64,000 nucleotides of DNA from Cupriavidus necator A5-1 (GCF_000744095.1 NZ_JQLI01000008.1:3658001-3722000), one strand, 5' to 3'; positions 45,510 to 56,693 are shown, counted from the stretch's first letter. Numbers and translations: made by a program. Notes: generated by a model from the sequence alone, not told the origin.

Positions 45510-46271
45510 ATGGCATTCGGATTCAGCTTCGGCGGTTTGATCTTCCTGCTGGCACTGCTCGTCATCACGGCATTCCGCGTGCTGCGCGAGTACGAACGCG
45601 GCGTGGTGTTCATGCTGGGACGCTTCTGGAAGGTCAAGGGGCCGGGCCTGGTGCTGATCATCCCGGCCGTGCAGCAGATGGTGCGGGTGGACCTGCGCAC
45701 GGTGGTGATGGACGTGCCGCCACAAGACGTCATTTCGCGCGACAACGTCTCGGTGAAGGTGAACGCGGTCGTGTACTTCCGCGTGGTCGACCCGGAACGC
45801 GCCATCATCCAGGTGGCGAATTTCCTCGAAGCCACCAGCCAGCTGGCGCAGACCACGTTGCGCTCGGTGCTGGGCAAGCACGAACTGGATGAAATGCTGG
45901 CTGAGCGCGAGAAGCTCAATCTCGACATCCAGCAGGCGCTGGACGCGCAGACAGACGGCTGGGGCATCAAGGTATCGAACGTCGAGATCAAGCATGTCGA
46001 CCTGAACGAAACCATGATCCGCGCGATTGCGCGGCAGGCCGAAGCGGAACGCGAGCGGCGCGCCAAGGTGATCCATGCCGAGGGGGAATTGCAGGCTTCC
46101 GTGAAGCTGCTCGAAGCCGCGCAGATGCTGGCGCGGCAGCCGCAGGCGATGCAACTGCGCTATATGCAGACGTTGACGCAGATTGCGGGGGATAAGAGTT
46201 CTACGATCGTGTTTCCGTTGCCGATGGAGTTGTTGACGGTGTTAGGGAAGAAGGTGGATCAAGGGGGATGA
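45510..46271 (+). CDS. Slipin (stomatin-like SPFH-domain protein)
   Basis: 253 residues. An N-terminal membrane segment (GGLIFLLALLVITAFRVL) is followed by the SPFH/band-7 domain (REYERGVVFMLGRFWKVKGPGLVLIIP ... VDLRTVVMDVPPQDVISRDNVSVKVNAVVYF). A coiled-coil helix comes next (AEAERERRAKVIHAEGELQAS). It is predicted to form membrane-bound oligomers linked to lipid microdomains and membrane quality control, with the NfeD partner next to it. The last 25 codons use TTG, TTA, GGG and GAT unusually often. The 200 bases after it hold only the alaS terminator. Confidence 0.93.
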   Translation: MAFGFSFGGLIFLLALLVITAFRVLREYERGVVFMLGRFWKVKGPGLVLIIPAVQQMVRVDLRTVVMDVPPQDVISRDNVSVKVNAVVYFRVVDPERAIIQVANFLEATSQLAQTTLRSVLGKHELDEMLAEREKLNLDIQQALDAQTDGWGIKVSNVEIKHVDLNETMIRAIARQAEAERERRAKVIHAEGELQASVKLLEAAQMLARQPQAMQLRYMQTLTQIAGDKSSTIVFPLPMELLTVLGKKVDQGG

Positions 46272-46421
46272 AGGGGATGGGGGAGGCCACGCGGTGCGGG
46301 TTGTATCTTGTCGATGATCGAGGGCCCGCGTTGCTGGGCTCGACGGCTCTCAAACAACGACAACATGTCACCAGCCGCGCCGGGCCGGGCCGTCGGTCGA
46401 TCATCACCCAAATGCCTATCC

Positions 46422-46448
46422 GAAAAAAAGGGGCGCCGAAGCGCCCCT
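46422..46448 (-). terminator. Terminator of alaS
   Basis: On the minus strand AGGGGCGC pairs with GCGCCCCT around a TTCG tetraloop and is followed by seven T (46423-46429). It lies 25 bases beyond the alaS stop. Confidence 0.9.
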
Positions 46449-46472
46449 CATTCATCCAACATCCCAAGGCAT

Positions 46473-49097
46473 TCAAACCTTAGAAGCCACCCACTCACTA
46501 ACCCCAGCCAGCGCCTGCGGCAGCTTGGCCGGCTCGGTACCACCAGCCTGCGCCATATCCGGCCGGCCACCACCCTTGCCGCCAACCTGCTGCGCCACAA
46601 AGTTGACCAGCTCGCCGGCCTTGACCTTGCCCGTCGCATCGGCAGTCACACCAGCGATCAGGCTGACCTTGCCATCGGACACCGCACCCAGCACGATGGC
46701 CGCGCTCTGCAGCTTGTCCTTGAGCTTGTCCATGGTCTCGCGCAGCGTCTTGACGTCGGCGCCGTCGAGCTGGGCAGCCAGCACCTTCAGGCCCTTGATG
46801 TCGACCGCCTGCGCAGCCAGTTCGTCGCCCTGCGACGCCGCCAACTTGCTCTTCAGGCGCTCCAGCTCCTTCTCCAGCGCACGCACCTGGTCCTGCACCT
46901 GGCCGATACGCGGCACCAGCTCCGACGGCTGAGCCTTCAGCGCCGCCGCAGCTTCATTCAGCTTCGCATCCAGCTTCTGCAGGTAATGCAGCGCGTTATC
47001 GCCGGTGATGGCTTCCACGCGACGGATGCCGGCAGCGACACCACCTTCCATCACGATCTTGAACAGGCCGATATCGCCGGTGCGGTGCACATGGGTACCG
47101 CCGCACAGTTCCTTCGACGTCCCGATCGACAGCACACGCACATCATCCGCGTACTTCTCGCCGAACAGCGCCATCGCACCGCTCTTGACCGCATCATCGA
47201 ACGGCATGATCTCGGCATGCGTGTCTTCGTTGCGCAGGATCTCGGCGTTGACAATCTCTTCCACGCGGCGGATCTGTTCGTCGGTCAGCGGCGCATTGTG
47301 CGAGAAGTCGAAGCGGGTCTTGTCCGCATCCACCAGCGAGCCCTTCTGCTGCACGTGGCTGCCCAGCACTTCACGCAAGGCCTTGTGCATGAGGTGGGTG
47401 GCCGAGTGGTTGCGCACCGTGCGCGCACGGCGCTGCGCATCGACCTGTGCCGTCACGGCATCGCCCACCGTCAGCGCGCCGCCTGCCAGCGTGCCCTGGT
47501 GGCCGAACACGTCGGCCTGGATCTTGGTCGTGTCAGCCACGGCAAAGACTGCATTGCCTGCCTTCAGCACGCCCTGGTCGCCAGCCTGGCCGCCGGACTC
47601 GGCGTAGAACGGGGTGTTGTCGAGCACCACCACGCCGGTCTGGCCCGGCTGCATGGCGTCGACCGCGGCACCGTCCACATACAGCGCGGTGACCTTGGCC
47701 TGCGGCAGTTCCAGCTTCTCATAGCCGTGGAACACGGTCTTGTCACCGGTGTACTCCAAGCCTGCAGCCATCTTGAACTTGCCGGCAGCACGCGCCTGCT
47801 CGCGCTGGCGGTTCATCGCGGCGTCGAACGCCGCTTCATCCACGCCGATTTCCTGCTCGCGGCACACGTCCTGCGTCAGGTCCAGCGGAAAGCCAAAGGT
47901 GTCGTGCAGCTTGAAGGCCAGCTCGCCGTCCAGCGTCTTGCCGCCCTTGAGCTTCAGGTCGGCCAGCGCGGCGTCCAGGATCGACATGCCGTTTTCGATG
48001 GTCTCGAAGAAGCGCTCTTCCTCGGCCTTCAGCACTTCAGTCACGCGCGACTGGGCTTCAGCCAGTTCGGGATAGGCCTGGCCCATCTGCCCGACCAGGT
48101 CCGACACCAGCTTGTGGAAGAACGGGGTCTTCTGGCCCAGCTTGTAGCCGTGGCGGATGGCGCGGCGGATGATCCGGCGCAGCACGTAGCCGCGGCCTTC
48201 GTTGCCGGGGATCACGCCGTCGACGATCAGGAACGAGCACGCGCGGATATGGTCGGCGATGACCTTCAGCGAGTTCTGGTTCAGGTTGTCGATATGGGTC
48301 TCGCGCGCGGCGGCCTTGATCAGTGCCTGGAACAGGTCGATCTCATAGTTGCTGTGCACGTGCTGCAGCACCGCGGCAATGCGCTCCAGGCCCATGCCGG
48401 TGTCCACGCACGGCTTGGGCAGCGGCGTCATGTTGCCCTGCTCGTCGCGGTTGAACTGCATGAACACCAGGTTCCAGACCTCGATGTAGCGGTCGCCGTC
48501 TTCCTCGGGCGATCCCGGCGGGCCGCCCCACACTTCCGGGCCGTGGTCGTAGAAGATTTCCGAGCACGGGCCGCACGGGCCGGTGTCGGCCATCTGCCAG
48601 AAGTTGTCCGAGGCGTAGCGCGCGCCCTTGTTGTCACCGATGCGCACGATGCGCTCGGCCGGCACGCCTACTTCTTTGGCCCAGATGTCGTAAGCCTCGT
48701 CGTCTTCGGCGTAGACCGTCACCCACAGCTTCTCGGCCGGCAGCTGGTAGGTCTTGGTCAGCAGTTCCCACGCGTACAGGATGGCGTCGCGCTTGAAGTA
48801 GTCGCCAAACGAGAAGTTGCCCAGCATCTCGAAGAACGTATGGTGGCGGGCGGTGTAGCCCACGTTCTCCAGGTCGTTGTGCTTGCCGCCGGCGCGCACC
48901 GAGCGCTGCGCCGAGGTGGCGCGGGTGTACGGACGCTTGTCGGTGCCCAGGAACACGTCCTTGAACTGCACCATGCCGGAATTGGTGAACAGCAGCGTCG
49001 GGTCGTTCGCCGGCACCAGGCTGGACGAGCGGACCACGGTATGGCCCTTCGATTCGAAGAACTGCAGGAACTTGCTGCGAATGTCTGAGACTTTCAT
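46473..49097 (-). CDS. alaS: Alanyl-tRNA synthetase
   Basis: Class II synthetase of 874 residues, normal for the family. The catalytic core begins MKVSDIRSKFLQFFESKGHTVV, with motif 2 (RAGGKHNDLENVGYTARHHTFFEMLGNFSFGDYFK) and the motif 3 region CVDTGMGLERIAAVLQ. The editing domain has the metal site RNHSATHLMHKAL and CGGTH. The C-Ala domain has a coiled-coil region and GGKGGGRPDMAQAGG. It charges tRNA-Ala and clears Ser/Gly mischarging. It is divergent from a CoA transferase gene. Confidence 0.97.
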   Translation of the reverse strand: MKVSDIRSKFLQFFESKGHTVVRSSSLVPANDPTLLFTNSGMVQFKDVFLGTDKRPYTRATSAQRSVRAGGKHNDLENVGYTARHHTFFEMLGNFSFGDYFKRDAILYAWELLTKTYQLPAEKLWVTVYAEDDEAYDIWAKEVGVPAERIVRIGDNKGARYASDNFWQMADTGPCGPCSEIFYDHGPEVWGGPPGSPEEDGDRYIEVWNLVFMQFNRDEQGNMTPLPKPCVDTGMGLERIAAVLQHVHSNYEIDLFQALIKAAARETHIDNLNQNSLKVIADHIRACSFLIVDGVIPGNEGRGYVLRRIIRRAIRHGYKLGQKTPFFHKLVSDLVGQMGQAYPELAEAQSRVTEVLKAEEERFFETIENGMSILDAALADLKLKGGKTLDGELAFKLHDTFGFPLDLTQDVCREQEIGVDEAAFDAAMNRQREQARAAGKFKMAAGLEYTGDKTVFHGYEKLELPQAKVTALYVDGAAVDAMQPGQTGVVVLDNTPFYAESGGQAGDQGVLKAGNAVFAVADTTKIQADVFGHQGTLAGGALTVGDAVTAQVDAQRRARTVRNHSATHLMHKALREVLGSHVQQKGSLVDADKTRFDFSHNAPLTDEQIRRVEEIVNAEILRNEDTHAEIMPFDDAVKSGAMALFGEKYADDVRVLSIGTSKELCGGTHVHRTGDIGLFKIVMEGGVAAGIRRVEAITGDNALHYLQKLDAKLNEAAAALKAQPSELVPRIGQVQDQVRALEKELERLKSKLAASQGDELAAQAVDIKGLKVLAAQLDGADVKTLRETMDKLKDKLQSAAIVLGAVSDGKVSLIAGVTADATGKVKAGELVNFVAQQVGGKGGGRPDMAQAGGTEPAKLPQALAGVSEWVASKV

Positions 49098-49167
49098 GGG
49101 ATGGCGGACGCTTGCCGCTGCTGCATGGCAGGGCGCGACGAGTCGATGTTGGATTTGCAAACCGTTG

Positions 49168-49173
49168 ATTATA
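49168..49173 (-). promoter_or_regulatory. Candidate alaS promoter -10 box (in the 300-base alaS/CoA-transferase gap)
   Basis: Minus-strand TATAAT in CCCGTATAATCAA, 71 bases before the alaS start. TGCCTT lies 17 bases upstream, a weak -35. The rest of the divergent gap 49098-49397 shows no gene. Confidence 0.45.
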
Positions 49174-49397
49174 CGGGCAAGCCAGCCCGCAAGGCACACC
49201 GGCGCCGGCGCCTCGGGCTCGTCCGGCTATCGCCCAAATCCCACGCGGCAAAGCGCCTGATGCGCCACCCGACACCGCGCCTCGCCCAGCCCCGGTGGTA
49301 CATTGCAGGCAACCCGCGCCGACCCCATCTGCGTCGCAGCGCCGGCAGCCGGATATCCGATTCTTCCCCCGCCCTACCTCAGCCTTCGCCTACCGCC

Positions 49398-50618
49398 ATG
49401 GGAGCCTTAAGCCATCTCCGCGTCCTCGACCTGACCCGCGTCCTTGCCGGGCCCTGGTGCGCCCAGAACCTTGCCGACTTCGGCGCCGATGTGATCAAGG
49501 TCGAGCGTCCCGGCGCGGGCGACGACACCCGCACCTGGGGCCCGCCCTGGCTCAAGGACGCGGACGGGCGCGACACCGCCGAGGCCGCCTACTACCTGGC
49601 CGCCAACCGCAACAAGCGCTCGGTCACCTGCGACATCAGCACGCCGGAAGGCCAGCAGATCGTGCGCGAACTGGCCGCGCAGAGCGATGTGGTGCTGGAG
49701 AACTACAAGGTCGGCCAGCTGAAGAAATATGGCCTGGACTATGAATCGCTCAGGCAGGTCAAGCCCGACCTGATCTACTGCTCGGTCACCGGCTTCGGCC
49801 AGACCGGCCCGTACGCCGCGCGCCCCGGCTACGACTTCATCATCCAGGGCATGGGCGGCTTCATGAGCCTGACCGGCGAGCGCGACGACCTGCCCGGCGG
49901 CGGTCCGCAGAAGGCCGGCGTGGCCATCTCCGACCTGATGACCGGCCAGTACGCCACCATCGCCGTACTGGCGGCGCTGGCGCACCGCGACCGCACCGGC
50001 GAGGGCCAGTACATCGACATGGCGCTGCTGGACGTGCAGGTGGCGATGCTGGCCAACATGAACACCAACTACCTGGCCAGCGGCGCCGCGCCGCGCCGCT
50101 GGGGCAACGCGCACCCCAACATCGTCCCCTACCAGACCTTCCAGGCCGCCGACGGCTGGATCATCGTGGCGGTGGGCAATGACGGCCAGTTCCGCAAGTT
50201 CGTCACCGACGGCGGCAAGTCCGAACTGGCCGACGACCCGCGCTTTGCCACCAACCCGCAGCGCGTGGCCAACCGCGACGTGCTGGTGCCGATCCTGGCC
50301 GAGATGGTGCGCCCGCGCACCCGCTCCCAGTGGATCCAGGACCTGGAGGCGGCCGGCGTGCCGTGCGGCCCGATCAATTCGCTCGACGATGTGTTCCAGG
50401 ACGACCAGGTCAAGGCGCGCGGCCTGCGCGTGGACCTGCCCCACCCGAGCGCCGGAGAAGTCAAGCTGGTCGGCAGCCCGATCAAGATGAGCGCGACGCC
50501 GCCCGAGGCGCTGCGCCATCCGCCGCTGCTGGGCGAGCACACCGACACGGTGCTAACCGAGACGCTGGGCTACAGTGCTGAGCAGATCGAAGCACTACGT
50601 GCAAAGGGTGTGCTGTAA
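49398..50618 (+). CDS. CaiB/BaiF family (class III) CoA-transferase
   Basis: 406 residues. The N-terminal HLRVLDLTRVLAGPWCAQNLADFGADVIKVERPGAGD is characteristic. The catalytic aspartate that forms the acyl-aspartyl intermediate is in IDMALLDVQVAMLAN. The linker GFGQTGPYAARPGYDFIIQGMGG is also typical. Members move CoA between carboxylic acids, for example oxalate/formate, carnitine or succinate and aromatic acids. Specificity is not evident. It precedes DUF2214 and a TTT receptor on the same strand, which suggests catabolism of an imported acid. Confidence 0.9.
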   Translation: MGALSHLRVLDLTRVLAGPWCAQNLADFGADVIKVERPGAGDDTRTWGPPWLKDADGRDTAEAAYYLAANRNKRSVTCDISTPEGQQIVRELAAQSDVVLENYKVGQLKKYGLDYESLRQVKPDLIYCSVTGFGQTGPYAARPGYDFIIQGMGGFMSLTGERDDLPGGGPQKAGVAISDLMTGQYATIAVLAALAHRDRTGEGQYIDMALLDVQVAMLANMNTNYLASGAAPRRWGNAHPNIVPYQTFQAADGWIIVAVGNDGQFRKFVTDGGKSELADDPRFATNPQRVANRDVLVPILAEMVRPRTRSQWIQDLEAAGVPCGPINSLDDVFQDDQVKARGLRVDLPHPSAGEVKLVGSPIKMSATPPEALRHPPLLGEHTDTVLTETLGYSAEQIEALRAKGVL

Positions 50619-50741
50619 GATTCTCCTCCTGCCGGCGGCAACGTCTTGCCGTCGGCGCTTTCCGGAAGCCGTTCTGTCCCCGACCGAAATCCCTTCCCCG
50701 GGCTGGCGCCCTGCCGGCCCGCGCAAAGCCAAGGAGAAACC

Positions 50742-51197
50742 ATGCTGACCGATGCCATTCTGGCTTTCCTGCATTTCCTTGCCATCTTTGTCCTGATCAC
50801 CCTGATGGCCGCCGAGGCGGTGGTGCTGCGCCCAGAAATCACGCCGGCCGCGGTGCGGCGCCTGTCGCTGTACGACCTGTTCTACTTCCTGTCCGCGATG
50901 GTGGTGCTGGGCACCGGCCTGCTGCGGCTGTTCTACGGCGCCAAGGGTCTCGACTTCTACCTGCACAATCCGTGGTTCCACGCCAAGGTGGGCGTGTTCG
51001 TGCTGATCGCGCTGTGCTCGCTGCCGCCGACCTTTGCTATTGCGCGCTGGCGCAAGCAGGCGCGCCGGCTGCCCGATTACGTGCCGCCGCCGTCGGAGCT
51101 GAAGGCGGCGCGCCGCTGGGTCATGATCGAGGCCCACCTGCTGATCCTGCTGCCGTTATGCGCCGTGATGATGGCGCGCGGCATCGGTGCCCGATAA
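50742..51197 (+). CDS. DUF2214 family membrane protein
   Basis: 151 residues with four hydrophobic segments, starting MLTDAILAFLHFLAIFVLITLMAAEAVVL. The family is known only as DUF2214. A conserved FYFLSAMVVLGTGLLRLFYGAKG is present. AAGGAG lies 7 bases before the ATG. It lies 124 bases after the CoA transferase and 27 before a TTT receptor. Function unknown. Confidence 0.83.
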   Translation: MLTDAILAFLHFLAIFVLITLMAAEAVVLRPEITPAAVRRLSLYDLFYFLSAMVVLGTGLLRLFYGAKGLDFYLHNPWFHAKVGVFVLIALCSLPPTFAIARWRKQARRLPDYVPPPSELKAARRWVMIEAHLLILLPLCAVMMARGIGAR

Positions 51198-51224
51198 CAA
51201 TTCCAATCCCGCTGTAGTCCCGAC

Positions 51225-52223
51225 ATGCTGAAGAAACTGCTTGCCGCCGCCATGATCGCGGCCCTGCTGCCCGCAACCGTTGCCGTGGCAGCGACCAATG
51301 CCTACCCGACCAAGCCGGTGCGGTTCGTGGTGCCCTACCCGGCCGGCGGCCCGCTCGACACCGTGGCGCGCGCCATCGGCGAGAAGCTGCGCGACAGCCT
51401 GGGCCAGCCGGTGGTGGTGGAGAACAAGCCGGGCGCCGGCGGCAACCTGGGCGCGGACTACGTCGCCAAGCAGCCGGCCGATGGCTACACCATCGTCATG
51501 GGCGCGGTGGCCACGCATGCCATCAACCCGACGCTGTTCAGCAAGATGCCGTACGACCCGGTGAAAGACTTCGCGCCGATCACGCTGGTGGCCGACGTGC
51601 CCAACGTGCTGGTGATGCACCCCGGCAAGGCGGCCGAGCTGCATATCAACAATGTGCGCGACCTGGTTGCGTATGCGCGCAAGAACCCGGGCAAGCTGGA
51701 CTACGCCTCCGGCGGCAACGGCAGCGCCGGCCACCTGTCGGGCGAGCTGTTCAAGAGCATGGCCAAGGTCAGCATGGTCCATATCCCGTACAACGGCGCC
51801 GCACCGGCGCAGCTGTCGGTGCTGTCGGGCCAGACGGACCTGATCTTCGACAACCTCGCTTCGGCGTCGGCGAATATCAAGGCAGGCAAGCTCAAGGCCT
51901 TTGCCGTGACCACCGCGAGCCGTGCGGCGGCGTTCCCGGAGTTGCCGACCATTGCCGAGGCGGGCAAGGGCCTGGGGCTGGAGGGCTTCGATATCTCGAC
52001 CTGGTTCGGCGTGTTCGCGCCGGCCAATACGCCGCGGGAGATTGTCGAGCGGCTTAACCACGAGATCGTGGCGATCCTGAAGACGGACGATATGAAGGCG
52101 CGGCTGGCGCGCATCGGGGCACAACCGGCACCGACGACGCCGGAGCAGTTTGCCGCGCTGATCCAGCGGGAGCTGAAGAAGTATGCGCAGATCGTGAAGG
52201 TGTCCGGGGCGAAGGTCGACTGA
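51225..52223 (+). CDS. Tripartite tricarboxylate transporter receptor (Bug family), copy A
   Basis: Periplasmic solute-binding protein of 332 residues. The Sec signal is MLKKLLAAAMIAALLPATVAVAA. The mature part opens with YPTKPVRFVVPYPAGGPLDTVARAI, and GQPVVVENKPGAGGNLGADYVAKQPADGYT is the family ligand-loop signature. Bug proteins bind small carboxylates or amides for TctAB-type permeases. The closest tctBA pair is 2.2 kb away on the other side of an antiporter gene, so pairing is uncertain. A strong terminator follows. Confidence 0.93.
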   Translation: MLKKLLAAAMIAALLPATVAVAATNAYPTKPVRFVVPYPAGGPLDTVARAIGEKLRDSLGQPVVVENKPGAGGNLGADYVAKQPADGYTIVMGAVATHAINPTLFSKMPYDPVKDFAPITLVADVPNVLVMHPGKAAELHINNVRDLVAYARKNPGKLDYASGGNGSAGHLSGELFKSMAKVSMVHIPYNGAAPAQLSVLSGQTDLIFDNLASASANIKAGKLKAFAVTTASRAAAFPELPTIAEAGKGLGLEGFDISTWFGVFAPANTPREIVERLNHEIVAILKTDDMKARLARIGAQPAPTTPEQFAALIQRELKKYAQIVKVSGAKVD

Positions 52224-52240
52224 GCCAGAGAGTCTTTCAC

Positions 52241-52278
52241 GCAAGGAAAAAGGTGGCCGCGGCCACCTTTTTCCTTGC
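52241..52278. terminator. Bidirectional terminator
   Basis: Perfect palindrome with 18-base arms (GCAAGGAAAAAGGTGGCC and complement) around GC, containing A-run and T-run parts. It separates the convergent Bug receptor and antiporter genes. Confidence 0.9.
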
Positions 52279-52304
52279 GCCTGCGTCTTTGCACAAGGGG
52301 CGCC

Positions 52305-54083
<1,779 letters not shown>

Positions 54084-54310
54084 AGCGCTCCTTTCGTTGC
54101 ATTGAGATGCCTTGCGGAACCTTACAAACCTGACAGCACGCCACCCTTGCGCCGCGCGGCAGGTCCGCGCAGGCTGCCCCGGATGATAGCGCAGCGCCCC
54201 GACGCAGCCCCGCCTATCTGCCCGCGAAGCCGCCTCCAGTCTGGCCCGGCGGCGCTTTTAAGCGCTGATTCACTAGGGGATACCCTCAGCATGACCCTGT
54301 TTGCAGACAT

Positions 54311-54330
54311 CTGAAAGGTAGCTGAAAGGT
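54311..54330 (+). promoter_or_regulatory. Tandem direct repeat before tctB (in the 362-base gap)
   Basis: CTGAAAGGT occurs at 54311-54319 and 54322-54330, an 11-base period typical of OmpR-type response-regulator sites. The gap 54084-54445 separates divergent nhaP2 and tctBA and holds no gene. A regulator of the TctD kind is a guess; no tctDE pair is in the window. Confidence 0.42.
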
Positions 54331-54445
54331 CGCGCCCTTAACTTCCACCCTGCCCGCAGGAGGGCCCCCCTTCTTCATCGCGCATTGACGCAGTGCAGCA
54401 AGGGACCCGCCACAGATTTCAAGCGTCTTTTCGAGGAGATTCACT

Positions 54446-54907
54446 TTGCGCATACGTAGCCAAAAGGACTTCGCCTCCGGCCTGCTGTTCATCCTGGTCG
54501 GATTCGGCTTTTCCTGGGTCGCACGCGGTTATTCCATGGGAACTGCCGCAAAAATGGGACCGGGGTATTTCCCGTTCTGGCTCGGCATCGTGCTCGCCCT
54601 GCTGGGCGTGCTGGTGCTGTGGGGTTCGCTGTCGTCCAAGATGGAACAAGACAGCCTGGCCCGCTGGGATATCAAGACGCTGTTGTGGATCCTCGGTTCG
54701 GTGGTGCTGTTCGGCCTGCTGCTGAAGCCGCTGGGCATGGTGCTGTCGGTGCTGGTGCTGGTGCTGGTGTCGTCGATGGCCAGCCACGAGTTCAGCTGGA
54801 AGGGCGCGATCCTGAACTCGATCATCCTGGTGCTGATCAGCCTGGGCGCGTTCGTGTACGGCATCAACCTGCAGATGCCGGTGTGGCCGGCTTTCCTGGC
54901 AAGCTAA
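54446..54907 (+). CDS. tctB: Tripartite tricarboxylate transporter small membrane subunit TctB
   Basis: 153 residues with four membrane segments (DFASGLLFILVGFGFSWVARGYSMGTAAKMGPGYFPFWLG is typical). TctB is the small permease subunit of a secondary transporter that works with a periplasmic receptor. The start codon is TTG, decided by GAGGAG (54433-54438) seven bases upstream; no better ATG is in frame nearby. tctA follows after 13 bases. Confidence 0.92.
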   Translation: MRIRSQKDFASGLLFILVGFGFSWVARGYSMGTAAKMGPGYFPFWLGIVLALLGVLVLWGSLSSKMEQDSLARWDIKTLLWILGSVVLFGLLLKPLGMVLSVLVLVLVSSMASHEFSWKGAILNSIILVLISLGAFVYGINLQMPVWPAFLAS

Positions 54908-54920
54908 GGAGCCCGCCAAC

Positions 54921-56423
54921 ATGGAACTACTCGCAAACCTGGGTCTGGGCTTCTCCACCGCCCTGACCTTCCAGAACCTCTTTTACGCCTTCCTGGGCTG
55001 CGTGCTGGGTACGCTCATCGGCGTGCTGCCGGGCCTGGGGCCGCTGGCCACCATCGCCATGCTGCTGCCGGTGACCTACACGCTGCCGCCGGTGGCGGCG
55101 CTGATCATGCTGGCCGGTATCTACTACGGCGCCCAGTACGGCGGCTCCACCACCGCCATCCTGGTGAACCTGCCTGGTGAATCGTCCTCGGTGGTGACAA
55201 CCATCGATGGCTACCAGATGGCAAGACGAGGGCGAGCGGGGGTGGCGCTGGCGACAGCGGGCCTGGGCTCGTTCTTCGCCGGCTGCGTGGCCACCCTGAT
55301 CCTCGCCGCGTTTGCCGCGCCGCTGTCGGAACTGGCGTTCAAGTTCGGCCCCGCCGAGTACTTCTCGCTGATGGTGCTGGGCCTGATCGGCGCCGTGGTG
55401 CTGGCTTCGGGTTCGCTGGTCAAGGCGATCGCCATGATCGTGCTGGGCCTGCTGCTGGGCCTGGTGGGTACCGACGTGAACTCGGGCGCCGCCCGCTTCT
55501 CATTCGACGTGCCGGAACTGACCGACGGCCTGAACTTCGTCTCGGTGGCAATGGGTGTGTTCGGCTTTGCTGAAATCATCGCCAACCTGGAGCAGAAGGA
55601 ACACCGCGAGACCTTCACCGACCACATCACCAACCTGTTCCCGACCAAGGCCGACTTCAAGCGCATGATCCCCGCCGTGCTGCGTGGCACCGTGCTGGGT
55701 TCGGCGCTGGGCATCCTGCCGGGCGGTGGTGCGTCGCTGGCCTCGTTCGCCGCGTACTCGCTGGAGAAGAAAACCTCCAAGTTCGCGCACGAATTCGGCA
55801 AGGGCGCAATCGAAGGCGTGGCAGGTCCGGAATCGGCCAACAACGCCGCGGCGCAGACCTCGTTCATCCCGCTGCTGACGCTGGGCATCCCGCCCAATGC
55901 GGTGATGGCGCTGATGGTCGGTGCGATGACCATCCACAATATCCAGCCCGGGCCGCAGGTGATGACCAGCAACCCCGCGCTGTTCTGGGGCCTGATCGCC
56001 TCGATGTGGATCGGCAACTTCATGCTGATCGTGCTGAACCTGCCGCTGATCGGTATCTGGGTGAAGCTGCTGAAGGTGCCTTACCGCTACCTGTACCCGG
56101 CCATCCTGACGTTCTGCTGCATCGGCGTGTACTCGGTCCAGAACACCACCTTCGACGTGTTCCAGACCGCCGCGTTCGGCGTGATCGGCTACCTGTTCAT
56201 CAAGCTGCGTTGCGAACCCGCGCCGCTGCTGCTGGGCTTCGTGCTGGGACCGATGATGGAAGAGAACTTCCGCCGTTCGCTGCTGCTCTCGCGTGGTGAC
56301 TTCAGCGTGTTCGTGACGCGTCCGCTGTCGCTGGGGCTGCTGATCGCCGCGGCGGTGCTGGTGCTGATCGTGGCGATGCCGTCGATCAAGGCCAAGCGCG
56401 AAGAGGCGTTCCAGGAAGAATAA
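54921..56423 (+). CDS. tctA: Tripartite tricarboxylate transporter large membrane subunit TctA
   Basis: 500 residues with about twelve membrane helices. Conserved family stretches are GVLPGLGPLATIAMLLPVTY and GGSTTAILVNLPGESSSVVT in the first half, and the repeat-like GILPGGGASLASFAAYSLEKK and GPESANNAAAQTSFIPLLTLGIPPNAVMALMVGAM in the second. AAGGAG precedes the ATG. No receptor gene follows directly, so the permease must use a receptor encoded elsewhere, possibly one of the two Bug genes here. Confidence 0.95.
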   Translation: MELLANLGLGFSTALTFQNLFYAFLGCVLGTLIGVLPGLGPLATIAMLLPVTYTLPPVAALIMLAGIYYGAQYGGSTTAILVNLPGESSSVVTTIDGYQMARRGRAGVALATAGLGSFFAGCVATLILAAFAAPLSELAFKFGPAEYFSLMVLGLIGAVVLASGSLVKAIAMIVLGLLLGLVGTDVNSGAARFSFDVPELTDGLNFVSVAMGVFGFAEIIANLEQKEHRETFTDHITNLFPTKADFKRMIPAVLRGTVLGSALGILPGGGASLASFAAYSLEKKTSKFAHEFGKGAIEGVAGPESANNAAAQTSFIPLLTLGIPPNAVMALMVGAMTIHNIQPGPQVMTSNPALFWGLIASMWIGNFMLIVLNLPLIGIWVKLLKVPYRYLYPAILTFCCIGVYSVQNTTFDVFQTAAFGVIGYLFIKLRCEPAPLLLGFVLGPMMEENFRRSLLLSRGDFSVFVTRPLSLGLLIAAAVLVLIVAMPSIKAKREEAFQEE

Positions 56424-56474
56424 GCAGGGAAGAACTACGCCGGCGCTTGCGCCGGCGGCTCAACGCAAGACTGA

Positions 56475-56499
56475 GGGCACCGCGAGGTGCCCTTTTTTT
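56475..56499 (+). terminator. Terminator of tctBA
   Basis: A 7-bp stem GGGCACC/GGTGCCC with loop GCGA, followed by seven T. A second perfect hairpin, GCCGGCGC/GCGCCGGC (56439-56456), precedes it. Confidence 0.9.
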
Positions 56500-56693
56500 A
56501 TTTCTTCGCCGATCTGCGTGACCGTTCAGGAACAAAAAGGGCCAGCCGCACACGGCTGTTATCCTGACGTTGCAACACAACAAAAATCCGGTAGGTGGAG
56601 GTTGGCCCTGCGCGACCGCCGCCCGGCGCGCCACGACCTATATTACTGACACGTGGACAATTGTCGCGATGAGCGCGTCGGAGGTTAAATATC

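Noticed and set aside
46308..49088. Open frame of about 920 codons on the plus strand opposite alaS
   Set aside because: Same shadow effect; it also crosses the alaS terminator without a ribosome site.
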